A stretch of DNA of 64,000 bases from JAFDBW01 sp963825575 (GTDB taxonomy: Bacteria > Desulfobacterota > Desulfuromonadia > Desulfuromonadales > BM103): the NCBI GenBank assembly GCA_963825575.1, contig CAWGUB010000013.1, positions 1-64,000 of the forward strand, read 5' to 3'. Position 1 is the first letter of the stretch. Each line of letters begins with the position of its first letter. This document shows, one piece after another, positions 51,272 to 59,704 of this stretch. The position numbers and the translations under genes were made by a program. Below the pieces are notes generated by a model that saw only the letters and a program-made list of their open reading frames with translations, had not been told where the DNA came from and searched no databases.

Positions 51272-52462
51272 CTATATGAGGCCGATGTCTTCTGCCAGTT
51301 TTTGCCACGCGGGAAGACTGCGCTCGATAATCCCCATCTCAACGCAGTAGGCGATACGGAAATAACCCGGGGCGCCGAATCCGGAACCGGGGACGAGCAG
51401 AATGTTATGTTTCTGTGCCCGTCGAACGAACTCAACATCGTCTGCAAGAGGTGACTTTGGGAAAAAATAGAAGCCGCCGCCCGGTTTAATCAACTCAAAG
51501 CCGAGCCCGGTCAGATGGTTGTAAAGGATGTCGCGCTTCTTCTGGTACTCGGTGACGTCGACACTTTCGCTTTGCAGTTTTGCGACCAGACGTTGCATCA
51601 GGGCCGGTGCGTTGACAAAACCAAGTACGCGGTTGCAGAAAACGGCACCTTCTATGAACAGGCCGGCATCATCCATGGATGGATTGGCGGCCAGGTAGCC
51701 GATACGTTCTCCGGGAAGAGCCAGGTCTTTGGAATGTGACGTGACCAGAATGGCGTTACGTACATATTTGAAGACCGGGGGAACGCTGTTTCCGTCAAAC
51801 GCCAGCCGTGCATAGGGTTCATCGGAGATCGTGTAGATGGTGCTGCCGAGCTCGTTTTGCTTCCGTTCGAGCATGCGGCCCAGGTCCGCCAGGGTGTCGG
51901 CGCTGTAAACTGCTCCGGTCGGATTGTTCGGCGAGTTAATGATGATGGCTCGAGTGTTGTGTGTGATCGCAGCTTCAATGGCAGCGATGTCAGGCTGGAA
52001 TGTTGCCGGGTCAGTCCAGACTTCTTTCGTGACCCCGCCATGATTATCTGCATAGAATTTATATTCGACAAAAAAAGGCGTCAGGATAATAACTTCTTCG
52101 CCAGGGTTGAGAATTGTCTTTAATGTAACATTCAAGGCTCCGCCGGCACCGCAGGTCATGACAATGTGCTTTGCGTTGATCGGTATACCTGATGTTTCTT
52201 CGAGATGTTTGGCAACAGATGCACGCGTCTCCTCATAGCCGGCATTATTCATATACCTGTGCATCCCAAGGTCCGGGTGGTCTGCTAGAAGGCGTAATTC
52301 ACGCTGGAATGCCGCTGGTGGTTCTACGGAAGGGTTGCCCAGGGTGAAATCATAGACGTTTTCAGCCCCGAATTCGGCAATTAAGGCCGCACCTTCTTCA
52401 AACATGCGGCGAATCCAGGAAGAACGTTCTATCGCGCTCTGAACCTTGAGTGAAATTGACAT
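51272..52462 (-). CDS. PLP-dependent aminotransferase, class I/II
   Basis: The 396-residue protein is of the AspC-like fold type I family. Evidence is FTLGNPSVEPP near the N-terminus, PNNPTGA for the substrate/cofactor contacts, the Tyr/Asp cofactor region SDEPYARL, and the Schiff-base lysine in SHSKDLALPGERIGY (about 233). Its amino acid substrate is unknown; many related enzymes act on aspartate, alanine or aromatic acids. ATG 52462 follows GAGGAGC on the minus strand; an in-frame start at 52540 lacks a site. It precedes the FNT gene by 59 nt on the same strand. Confidence 0.9.
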   Translation of the reverse strand: MSISLKVQSAIERSSWIRRMFEEGAALIAEFGAENVYDFTLGNPSVEPPAAFQRELRLLADHPDLGMHRYMNNAGYEETRASVAKHLEETSGIPINAKHIVMTCGAGGALNVTLKTILNPGEEVIILTPFFVEYKFYADNHGGVTKEVWTDPATFQPDIAAIEAAITHNTRAIIINSPNNPTGAVYSADTLADLGRMLERKQNELGSTIYTISDEPYARLAFDGNSVPPVFKYVRNAILVTSHSKDLALPGERIGYLAANPSMDDAGLFIEGAVFCNRVLGFVNAPALMQRLVAKLQSESVDVTEYQKKRDILYNHLTGLGFELIKPGGGFYFFPKSPLADDVEFVRRAQKHNILLVPGSGFGAPGYFRIAYCVEMGIIERSLPAWQKLAEDIGLI

Positions 52463-52761
52463 GGCCTGCTCCTCGATATTGAACATAACTGAATTAGAAA
52501 GTGAAGATGTGAGTGTAACTGTGGCGAAGTCGCTGGTCAATGAAATCCGGTATTACATCGTGATCAGTGATCTGTGATCTGTCGGCTGTGGCCTGGGCCG
52601 TAATGGAGTCGTAGCTCGACCTATTTAGAGTATAGCTTACCTGTTGTTATGCGGGTTTCACGCAAGGCTCCTGAAACTTTTAAGCTCGGGCTTTAACTTG
52701 CTTTTTCACCGCTCATGGGATAGATTCACTACTTTCTCGGATTCTGAAAGGACGGGCATCT
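52463..52761. other. Divergent regulatory region between the aminotransferase and pheA
   Basis: About 300 nt without a gene. It contains the heptamer array at 52553-52588. A search for a Phe/Tyr-rich leader peptide of an attenuator found none. Candidate promoters were not convincing. Confidence 0.4.
52553..52588 (+). repeat. Heptamer array (GTGATCW units)
   Basis: Five contiguous 7-nt units: GTGATCA, GTGATCT, GTGATCT, GTCGGCT, GTGGCCT. It lies upstream of pheA and divergently upstream of the aminotransferase gene. Confidence 0.7.
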
Positions 52762-53835
52762 GTGGACGAAAAGAAACTTCGGGATTTGCGACAACAGATC
52801 GATTCGCTGGACGACCAGATTCTGGCCCTGCTTAATCGCCGGGCTGAAGTCGTTGTCGAGGTTGGCAAGGCCAAGGATGACAGTCAGAGCGTCTACTATG
52901 TGCCGAGTCGGGAAAAGGCGATTTTCGAAAGACTGATTACAAAAAACGCCGGGCCCTTTCCGGACGAAGGTGTACGCCGGGTTTTCCGCGAGATTATCTC
53001 TGCCTCGCTCTCGCTCGAACAGCCTCTAAAGGTTGCTTTCCTTGGCCCTCAGGCCACCTACACCCATGTCGCTGCGATGCGCCAGTTTGGCCTTTCCGCC
53101 CAACTTGTGCCGCTGAAGAGTATCTCATCGATTTTCGATGAAGTCAGCCGCGGACGTGCCAGCTACGGTGTTGTGCCGGTGGAAAACTCCAACGAGGGTG
53201 TTGTCTCGCATACGCTCGATATGTTCATGTCCTCGGAACTCAAGGTCATTGCTGAAATCCTGTTGCCGATATCCCATGATCTTCTGAATCTTTCCGGAGA
53301 GGTCAATGATATACGCAGAGTGATCTCCCATCCCCAGGCAATCGGACAATGCCGCGACTGGCTGGAGGAGAACCTGCCAGAGATCCCGCTGGTTGATGCG
53401 TCGAGTACCGCGAACGCTGCCCAGCAGGCTGCAGAAGATGCCAGCGTCGCGGCAATCGCCAGCGAATCGGCCGCGTCGCTTTATGGTCTGCGGGTGGTTA
53501 AAAATAAAATCGAGGACAACCCGAACAATTTTACCCGCTTCCTGGTGATAGGCAGCGAGATGCAGGGTCCGAGCGGCAACGACAAGACATCAATCATGTT
53601 CAGTGTCAAGGACAAGGCGGGGGTCCTTTACCACATGCTGGAACCTTTCAGCAAGCGTGAGATTAATCTGGCAAAGATAGAGAGTCGTCCCATGAAGGGC
53701 AAGGCGTGGGAGTATATCTTCTTTCTCGACATGTTAGGGCATGTCGAAGATCAGAAGATTGCCGGAGCACTAGAAGAGTTGAAGGCCCATTGCCAGTTCC
53801 TTAAGGTGCTTGGCTCATATCCGAAGGCTAAATAA
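52762..53835 (+). CDS. pheA: Bifunctional chorismate mutase/prephenate dehydratase (P-protein)
   Basis: Converts chorismate to prephenate and on to phenylpyruvate for phenylalanine synthesis. The 357-residue protein has an N-terminal AroQ chorismate mutase (about 1-85; LRQQIDSLDDQILALLNRR), then a prephenate dehydratase domain (about 90-270; FLGPQATYTHVAAM, VPVENSNEGVV, and TRFLVIG with the catalytic Thr). A C-terminal ACT domain (about 280-355; KDKAGVLYHML, IESRPMKGKAWEYIFFLD) should give Phe feedback. The start is GTG at 52762 with AAAGGAC upstream. tyrA follows. Confidence 0.96.
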   Translation: MDEKKLRDLRQQIDSLDDQILALLNRRAEVVVEVGKAKDDSQSVYYVPSREKAIFERLITKNAGPFPDEGVRRVFREIISASLSLEQPLKVAFLGPQATYTHVAAMRQFGLSAQLVPLKSISSIFDEVSRGRASYGVVPVENSNEGVVSHTLDMFMSSELKVIAEILLPISHDLLNLSGEVNDIRRVISHPQAIGQCRDWLEENLPEIPLVDASSTANAAQQAAEDASVAAIASESAASLYGLRVVKNKIEDNPNNFTRFLVIGSEMQGPSGNDKTSIMFSVKDKAGVLYHMLEPFSKREINLAKIESRPMKGKAWEYIFFLDMLGHVEDQKIAGALEELKAHCQFLKVLGSYPKAK

Positions 53836-53837
53836 CG

Positions 53838-53868
53838 AGGCGCGATGAGCGTGGCGCGTGGCGAGAAA
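53838..53868 (+). repeat. Degenerate heptamer tract before tyrA
   Basis: Units GAGGCGC, GATGAGC, GTGGCGC, GTGGCGA keep seven-base spacing. An open-frame extension of tyrA (from ATG 53845) would translate this tract, which is why the later ATG is preferred as its start. Confidence 0.45.
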
Positions 53869-53883
53869 AACAAGTTAGAGGCA

Positions 53884-54750
53884 ATGACTGATTTTTATAT
53901 CGACAGGTTGGCGGTGGTTGGGGTCGGACTGATTGGCGGCTCTTTGGCTCTGGCCCTGAAAGAGGCCGGGGCTGTTGGTCATGTGGTTGGTGTCGGCCGT
54001 GGCTTGCCAAATCTGCAGACGGCTCTGAAACTAGGTGTTGTGGACAGTTATACCCAGGACCTCGACAAGGGCGTCGCAGACGCAGACGTAATCTTTCTGG
54101 CAACACCGGTACAGGCGCTTGGCGCGGTAGCAAAGCAAGCCATGCCGCACCTCAAGGCCGGCGCGATCATCACCGATGGAGGCAGCGTCAAGCAGGCTGT
54201 GATCGACGCCATCGAACCGCACCTGCGTGACGATGTCCATTTTGTCCCGGGCCATCCGATCGCCGGTACCGAAAACAGCGGAGCCGAAGCGGCCTTTGCT
54301 GCGCTTTATTGCGATCGTCGCTGCATCCTGACACCGACTGTACATACCAATGCCGAAGCCCTGGACCGTATGCAACGCATGTGGCAGCTGGTTGGCAGCC
54401 AGGTCGTCATCATGGATGTTGAGAAACATGACCGGGTGCTCGCTGCAATCAGCCACTTGCCGCATATGGTTGCCTATGCACTGGTGAATGCCGTCGGTTC
54501 CTATGATCGTTACAATGAGAATATCCTTGAATATTCAGCGGGCGGTTTTCGTGATTTTACCCGCATTGCCTCATCGGATCCAACGATGTGGCGCGATATT
54601 GCGATGACCAACCGCGAAGCATTGATCGAAATGATGGAGCAGTTCGAGACCTTCTTCGCCGAGCTGAAGGAGGATGTTGCGATCGGCTCAGGGGAGAGGC
54701 TTTTCGAGTTTTTCCGACGCTCCAAAGAGAGTCGGGATGAAATTCTTTAG
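53884..54750 (+). CDS. tyrA: Prephenate dehydrogenase
   Basis: NAD(P)-dependent oxidative decarboxylation of prephenate to 4-hydroxyphenylpyruvate for tyrosine. The protein (288 residues from this start) has a Rossmann motif LAVVGVGLIGGSLALAL (about 8-24) and the active-site motifs GGSVK and PGHPIAGTENSG (about 131-142) with the catalytic His. The helical C-terminus has GGFRDFTRIASSDPTMW. No ACT domain is present. ATG 53884 was preferred because residues before it derive from a repeat tract. It lies between pheA and aroA. Confidence 0.94.
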   Translation: MTDFYIDRLAVVGVGLIGGSLALALKEAGAVGHVVGVGRGLPNLQTALKLGVVDSYTQDLDKGVADADVIFLATPVQALGAVAKQAMPHLKAGAIITDGGSVKQAVIDAIEPHLRDDVHFVPGHPIAGTENSGAEAAFAALYCDRRCILTPTVHTNAEALDRMQRMWQLVGSQVVIMDVEKHDRVLAAISHLPHMVAYALVNAVGSYDRYNENILEYSAGGFRDFTRIASSDPTMWRDIAMTNREALIEMMEQFETFFAELKEDVAIGSGERLFEFFRRSKESRDEIL

Positions 54751-54753
54751 AAT

Positions 54754-54786
54754 CCGGGACGCGGGACGCGAGACGTGGAACGCGGA
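54754..54786 (+). repeat. GGGACGC heptamer array before aroA
   Basis: Units GGGACGC, GGGACGC, GAGACGT and GGAACGC follow each other at 54756-54783. An inverted copy lies 1.5 kb away at 56240-56268, on the other side of aroA. Confidence 0.75.
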
Positions 54787-54812
54787 CAACCAATAAACAA
54801 AAAAAGACAATA

Positions 54813-56120
54813 ATGAGCAAACAACCTTTTCAGAAAAGAATCATAACTCCGGCGAAGTCTCTCCGGGGTGAGATATCCGTTCCGGGTGACAAGTCGATTT
54901 CTCATCGTTCGATCATGCTTGGATCTCTTGCGCAAGGGACGACCCGTGTCAGCGGTTTCCTCATGGGTGAAGACAACCTGTCTACCTGGAAGGCCTTTGA
55001 GACCATGGGCGTGACGATAAGTCAGACCGGTCCCGATGCCCTCGAAATATCAGGTGTCGGGATCGACGGACTTGCAGAGCCTGGGGATGTGATCGATTGC
55101 GGCAATTCCGGAACGACAATGCGCCTGATGTCAGGGTTGCTCGCCGGACAGAACTTTTTCTCAGTACTTACCGGTGACAAGTATCTACGAAAAAGGCCGA
55201 TGAAGAGAGTCGTCACACCACTGACAGCCATGGGTGCCCGGATCTGGGGTCGTGATGGTGGTGAGAGGGCGCCCCTGGCTATCCGGGGAGGTTGCCTCAA
55301 ACCGCTCAACTATGCATCGCCAGTCTCCAGTGCACAGGTCAAGTCTGCAGTCCTTCTGGCCGGGCTATCAGTGGATGGAGAAACAACGGTGACGGAGCCA
55401 CACCTGTCGCGTGATCACAGCGAGCGAATGCTGACATGTTTCGGGGCCGATGTCCGGCCGTTCGAGGCAGGCGTCACTTTGCTTGGCCGGCCTCGACTGG
55501 TTGCGCAGGAGATCATTGTTCCTGGGGACATTTCTTCAGCGGCTTTCTTTATGGTTGCTGGGCTGGTTATCCCCGGTGCCGAGCTGCTGATCCGGAATGT
55601 TGGTATCAACCCGACCCGCAGCGGAGTGATTGACATTCTGACGGCCATGGGTGGGCGACTCGAATTGCACGACATCAGAGAGCAATCGGGAGAACCGGTT
55701 GCCGATATCCTGGTTTGCTATAGTCAACTCAAGGCGATAGATATCCATGGTGATATGGTCCCCCGTGCTATAGATGAATTCCCGGTGATCAGCGTTGCCG
55801 CGGCCCTTGCGGAGGGAACGACCACCATCCGCGAGGCAGAAGAGCTACGTGTTAAGGAAACAGACCGCATTGCCGCCATGGTCAGCGAGTTGACGAAGAT
55901 CGGCGGACAGGTTGAAGCCCGTCCCGATGGGATGGTGATCAACGGGGTTGAGCGTTTTGACGGCGGAACCGTTTCTTCACATGGAGATCACCGCATTGCC
56001 ATGAGCATGGCCGTGGCCGCCCTCTCCGCAGTCGGTGAGGTCACGATCGAGGATACGGACTGCACGGAAACTTCGTTCCCCGGGTTCTGGGAATTGATTG
56101 ACAAGATCCGTAACGCGTGA
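54813..56120 (+). CDS. aroA: 3-phosphoshikimate 1-carboxyvinyltransferase (EPSP synthase)
   Basis: Sixth step of the shikimate pathway, joining PEP to shikimate-3-phosphate. The 435-residue protein has PGDKSISHRSIMLGSLAQGTT near residue 27, then GNSGTTMRLM (about 100-109), KSAVLLAGL, the LSRDHSERML motif, and the C-terminal DHRIAMSMAVAAL. These fit AroA of the class with a GNSGT motif. There is no good ribosome site before ATG 54813, because the 62-nt gap is largely repeat; coupling or a leaderless start is possible. cmk follows after about 150 nt. Confidence 0.96.
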   Translation: MSKQPFQKRIITPAKSLRGEISVPGDKSISHRSIMLGSLAQGTTRVSGFLMGEDNLSTWKAFETMGVTISQTGPDALEISGVGIDGLAEPGDVIDCGNSGTTMRLMSGLLAGQNFFSVLTGDKYLRKRPMKRVVTPLTAMGARIWGRDGGERAPLAIRGGCLKPLNYASPVSSAQVKSAVLLAGLSVDGETTVTEPHLSRDHSERMLTCFGADVRPFEAGVTLLGRPRLVAQEIIVPGDISSAAFFMVAGLVIPGAELLIRNVGINPTRSGVIDILTAMGGRLELHDIREQSGEPVADILVCYSQLKAIDIHGDMVPRAIDEFPVISVAAALAEGTTTIREAEELRVKETDRIAAMVSELTKIGGQVEARPDGMVINGVERFDGGTVSSHGDHRIAMSMAVAALSAVGEVTIEDTDCTETSFPGFWELIDKIRNA

Positions 56121-56132
56121 CGCGGAACGCGA
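56108..56132 (+). repeat. Degenerate GGAACGC heptamer tract at the aroA 3' end
   Basis: GTAACGC, GTGACGC, GGAACGC overlap the last aroA codons and the stop (56118-56120). They share the core ACGC with the arrays at 54754 and 56240. Confidence 0.5.
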
Positions 56133-56239
56133 CAATTTAAGGCATTAAAAAAACCATAAAAAAGGTATTGACTTCGAGAATGCCTGTTAAGCTGAAACAC
56201 AAGAAAATTCATGCAGTCTCGAATGGATTTTGCTCGAGT

Positions 56240-56268
56240 TCCTCGTCCCGCGTCCCGCGTCCCGGGTT
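56240..56268 (-). repeat. GGGACGC heptamer array before cmk (inverted copy)
   Basis: On the minus strand the units read GGGACGC, GGGACGC, GGGACGA, GGAA. It is the inverse of the array at 54754-54786. An upstream extension of cmk would translate it as VPRPASRVPG. Confidence 0.75.
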
Positions 56269-56273
56269 TCTCA

Positions 56274-56969
56274 ATGAAAAACCTCATCATCGCTATAGAC
56301 GGCCCCTCCGGGGTCGGTAAAAGTACCCTCAGCAAACTGCTTGCTCGGGAACTCGGTTATCTCAACCTGGATACGGGTGCGATGTACCGGGCAGTTGCTC
56401 TGGCGGCGTCCCGTAACAGAATCGACGCCAGTGACCACGCTGCCCTGCAAAAACTCTGCAAAGATGTCTTTATAGAATTTGCCCGTGAGGGAAATAAAGA
56501 GTTTGTCCTGTTGAACGGCGAGGATGTCTCCAGAGCTATCCGTACCCCGGAAATCAGTCTTCTGACCGCAGCCGTTGCTGCCTGCCCCGAGGTACGCAAG
56601 GCGATGGTTGAACGGCAGAGGGAGCTTGGCGACGCAGGTGGAGTGGTTCTCGAGGGGCGAGATATCGGGACTGTGGTTTTCCCCCGGGCCGATGTGAAGT
56701 TTTTTCTTAAGGCCTCCTCGGAAGTGCGCGGACAAAGGAGGTTTTTGGAGCTTCAATCACAGGGTGCAGAGGTCGACCTCGCACGAACCATTGCCGATGT
56801 CAAAGCGCGCGACAATGCCGATATTAACCGTTTGACTTCACCACTGAAGCGGGCTGATGATGCAGTGCTGATTGATACTACAGAGCTCGACATCCCCCAG
56901 GTCCTTGAACATATGCTCACAGTCATTCATGAAACCTGCAACCCTGGTCAAGCTGACCCGCCCGGTTGA
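56274..56969 (+). CDS. cmk: Cytidylate kinase
   Basis: Phosphorylates CMP and dCMP using ATP. The 231-residue protein has the P-loop AIDGPSGVGKST (about 6-17), the typical DTGAMYRAVALAA (about 34-46), the LEGRDIGTVVFP motif, and TIADVKARDNADINR. ATG 56274 is preferred because the family begins at once there; upstream codons translate a repeat. The gene overlaps the region just upstream of ispH by 0-3 nt, and the order cmk-ispH-rpsA is common. Confidence 0.95.
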   Translation: MKNLIIAIDGPSGVGKSTLSKLLARELGYLNLDTGAMYRAVALAASRNRIDASDHAALQKLCKDVFIEFAREGNKEFVLLNGEDVSRAIRTPEISLLTAAVAACPEVRKAMVERQRELGDAGGVVLEGRDIGTVVFPRADVKFFLKASSEVRGQRRFLELQSQGAEVDLARTIADVKARDNADINRLTSPLKRADDAVLIDTTELDIPQVLEHMLTVIHETCNPGQADPPG

Positions 56970-56971
56970 TC

Positions 56972-57811
56972 ATGGAGATTATTCTCGCCAAAAGTGCCGG
57001 CTTCTGTTTCGGCGTAAGACGTGCCACCCAGATGGCTTTCGAAGCTGCAGCCGAACATGAGCATATCTGCTCTCTCGGACCGGTGATTCATTCGCCACAG
57101 GTAGTCAAGGGGCTGGCTGAACAGGGAGTCAGGGTTGTTGCCAATGTAGAGGATATCCCACCCGGTTCGGTGATTATCCGTTCCCATGGCGTGACCGCCG
57201 AAGAGATGGACAAGATCCAGAAAAGCAACCTGATAATTGTCGATGCTACCTGTCCGTTTGTCAAAAAAGCCCAGGAGTACGCCTCCCGGCTCAGTGAAGA
57301 GGGTTACACCGTCGTCATCGTCGGTGAGCTTGAACATCCTGAAGTGCAGGGGATCGTTTCCTATTCGGACGATGCCGTTGTGCATGTTGTCGCCGATGCC
57401 AAACAGGCTGAATCCCTGCCGCGAATGAAGAAGGTCGGGATCGTCGCACAGACCACGCAGCTTTATGAAAACCTTAAGGATATTATGGATGTATGCCTGG
57501 CAAAAAGCCAGGAACTCAGGGTTTTCAATACCATCTGCGATGCAACATCGGTCCGCCAGAACGAGGCGAGAGAGATTGCCCGGGCCGTAGACCTGATGTT
57601 CGTAATCGGCGGTCAGGCCAGTGCCAACACCTCACGCTTGGCAAGCATCTGCAGGGAAATCCAGCCGCAGACATTGCATGTCGAAACCGCGGAAGAAATT
57701 GGCCCTGACTGTTTTGTGGATATCCGGAAAGTCGGTGTGACAGCCGGCGCATCAACACCGCGCTGGTTGATTGATGAAGTTGTTGCGAGAATTGCTGAAC
57801 TGGGAAAATAA
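56972..57811 (+). CDS. ispH: 4-hydroxy-3-methylbut-2-enyl diphosphate reductase
   Basis: The last enzyme of the MEP isoprenoid pathway, making IPP and DMAPP with a [4Fe-4S] cluster. The 279-residue protein keeps the three cluster cysteines: AGFCFGV (C12), DATCPFV (about C96) and NTICDATSVRQ (about C192). ATG 56972 was preferred over TTG 56966, which overlaps the cmk stop. It is followed by a short leader and rpsA. Confidence 0.96.
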   Translation: MEIILAKSAGFCFGVRRATQMAFEAAAEHEHICSLGPVIHSPQVVKGLAEQGVRVVANVEDIPPGSVIIRSHGVTAEEMDKIQKSNLIIVDATCPFVKKAQEYASRLSEEGYTVVIVGELEHPEVQGIVSYSDDAVVHVVADAKQAESLPRMKKVGIVAQTTQLYENLKDIMDVCLAKSQELRVFNTICDATSVRQNEAREIARAVDLMFVIGGQASANTSRLASICREIQPQTLHVETAEEIGPDCFVDIRKVGVTAGASTPRWLIDEVVARIAELGK

Positions 57812-57870
57812 AAGTTTGAGTTTTCCCAGGACCTATGCTATCTTCGCCGACCAATGGCCTGAGAGCCATA

Positions 57871-57888
57871 CCACCGTTTTTACGGTGG
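57871..57888 (+). promoter_or_regulatory. Leader hairpin upstream of rpsA
   Basis: CCACCGT (57871-57877) pairs with ACGGTGG (57882-57888) around a TTTT loop. It sits 24 nt before the rpsA start and just upstream of its ribosome site. Translational autoregulation of S1 is known in E. coli; whether this hairpin does so is inferred. Confidence 0.45.
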
Positions 57889-57912
57889 AAATTGCTAGGG
57901 GGTAACTGGTTA

Positions 57913-59643
57913 ATGGTGGAAAGTAACGACACAACCAACAACGAAACAGAAGAAAACGAAACAGAAGAAATGGAAATGGAGCAGGACTTCGAGTCACTGT
58001 TCGAAAGCAGCATGCAGGAATTGCATGTTGGCGATGTTGTCCGCGGAACAATTGTACAGGTCAATGATGACAACGTAGTTGTCGATGTCGGGTACAAGTC
58101 GGAAGGGGTTATCCCCCTTGTCGAGTTCAAGGATGAAGAAGGCAAAATCGACGTTAACGTCGGTGACGAAATCGATGTCCTTTTCGAACGCCGTGAGAAT
58201 GAAAGCGGTTTGATCGGTCTCTCCAAGGAAAAAGCAGATCGTCAGAAGATCTGGGGTTCCCTGGAAGAGGGTGCCGTCGTTGAAGGCAAGATTGTTGGCC
58301 GTATCAAGGGTGGCTTGACTGTCGATATCGGCATCAACGCGTTTCTGCCCGGGTCGCAGGTTGATCTTCGTCCGGTTCGCAACCTTGAGAAACTACTGGG
58401 TGCGACCTTCGAGTTCAAAATTATCAAGTTGAACAAGCGGCGGGGCAATATTGTTCTTTCCCGTCGTGTGCTCCTCGAAGAGCAACGCGAGAGTATGCGT
58501 ACCGACACCTTGGAGACACTTGCTGAAGGGCAGGTTGTCGAGGGTATCGTCAAGAACCTGACCGATTATGGTTCATTCATCGACCTCGGCGGTATTGACG
58601 GCCTTTTGCATATCACGGATATGTCCTGGGGCCGGGTCAACCACCCCTCCGATGTTCTCACCGTTGGTGAAAAGATCAAGGTCAAGATTCTCAAGTACGA
58701 TCGTGAACGCGAGCGTGTTTCTCTCGGTCTGAAGCAGATTACTCCCGATCCATGGCTGGAAGTGGAAACCATCTACCCGGTTGGCACCAAGGTCCAGGGC
58801 AAGGTGGTCAGCCTGACAGACTACGGCGCATTCGTTGAGCTGCAAGATGGCGTTGAAGGCCTGATCCACGTCTCTGAAATGAGCTGGACCAAGCGCATCA
58901 AGCATCCCAACAAACTTCTGACCGTAGCTGATGAAGTGGAAACCGTTGTTCTGGCACTGGATATTCCTAACCGACGCATCTCGCTCGGGCTCAAGCAGAT
59001 TGAACCGAACCCCTGGGAAGTGATCGGCGAGAAGTTCCCGCTCGGCACAATTATCGAAGGTCAGGTCAAGAACATAACCGATTTCGGTGTGTTTGTTGGT
59101 GTTGATGAAGGCATTGACGGCCTGGTACATATTTCCGATCTGTCTTGGACGAAACGCGTCAAGCACCCGTCCGAGATCTTTAAAAAAGGCGACACCGTCA
59201 AAGCTGTTGTTCTGAATATCGATCGTGAAAACGAACGGTTCTCTCTTGGCCTCAAGCAGCTCTCACCCGATCCATGGGAGTCGATTCCCGTGAAATATGC
59301 ACCAGGCACCATCGTATCGGGCAAAGCGACCTCGGTAACCGATTTCGGCGTGTTCCTGGAGATTGAAGAGGGCATTGAGGGCTTGATCCATGTCTCGGAA
59401 CTGAGCCGGGAGAAGGTCGAGAGCCCGAAAGATCTAGTCAAAGTCGGCGATGAACTCGAAGCTGCTGTGCTGAACGTTGACACTATGGACCGCAAGATCG
59501 CGCTGTCGATCAAGCAGCTGACACAACACAAGGAAAAAGCCGAGGTTCAGGAATTCCTCGGTGCTCAGAAACAGGCGACCTCCAACCTTGGGGCTCTACT
59601 TCAGGGTGCCATGGATCGCAACGGCGAGGAATCGTCAGACTAA
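57913..59643 (+). CDS. rpsA: 30S ribosomal protein S1
   Basis: S1 binds mRNA and helps load it on the 30S subunit. The 576-residue protein has an acidic N-terminal tail (ESNDTTNNETEENETEEMEM) followed by six S1 repeats, for example GDVVRGTIVQVNDDNVVVDVG, GTKVQGKVVSLTDYGAFVEL, GTIVSGKATSVTDFGVFLEI. ATG 57913 was chosen as the first codon of that tail and follows a GGGGG site; an earlier in-frame start at 57835 precedes the leader hairpin and is unlikely. It precedes sppA and ends at a terminator. Confidence 0.96.
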   Translation: MVESNDTTNNETEENETEEMEMEQDFESLFESSMQELHVGDVVRGTIVQVNDDNVVVDVGYKSEGVIPLVEFKDEEGKIDVNVGDEIDVLFERRENESGLIGLSKEKADRQKIWGSLEEGAVVEGKIVGRIKGGLTVDIGINAFLPGSQVDLRPVRNLEKLLGATFEFKIIKLNKRRGNIVLSRRVLLEEQRESMRTDTLETLAEGQVVEGIVKNLTDYGSFIDLGGIDGLLHITDMSWGRVNHPSDVLTVGEKIKVKILKYDRERERVSLGLKQITPDPWLEVETIYPVGTKVQGKVVSLTDYGAFVELQDGVEGLIHVSEMSWTKRIKHPNKLLTVADEVETVVLALDIPNRRISLGLKQIEPNPWEVIGEKFPLGTIIEGQVKNITDFGVFVGVDEGIDGLVHISDLSWTKRVKHPSEIFKKGDTVKAVVLNIDRENERFSLGLKQLSPDPWESIPVKYAPGTIVSGKATSVTDFGVFLEIEEGIEGLIHVSELSREKVESPKDLVKVGDELEAAVLNVDTMDRKIALSIKQLTQHKEKAEVQEFLGAQKQATSNLGALLQGAMDRNGEESSD

Positions 59644-59660
59644 CACTATCCACAACTGCG

Positions 59661-59695
59661 GCGCGTCTCCGTTTTAGCGGGGGCGCGCTTTTTTT
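59661..59695 (+). terminator. Terminator after rpsA
   Basis: An 11-bp stem (59661-59671 with 59678-59688, two G-U pairs) and a 6-nt loop, followed by seven T. It separates rpsA from sppA by ending 10 nt before the sppA start. Confidence 0.9.
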
Positions 59696-59704
59696 CGAGA
59701 AACC

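Noticed and set aside
52463..52761. Attenuator leader peptide for pheA
   Set aside because: No short frame rich in Phe/Tyr and no terminator/antiterminator pair was found.
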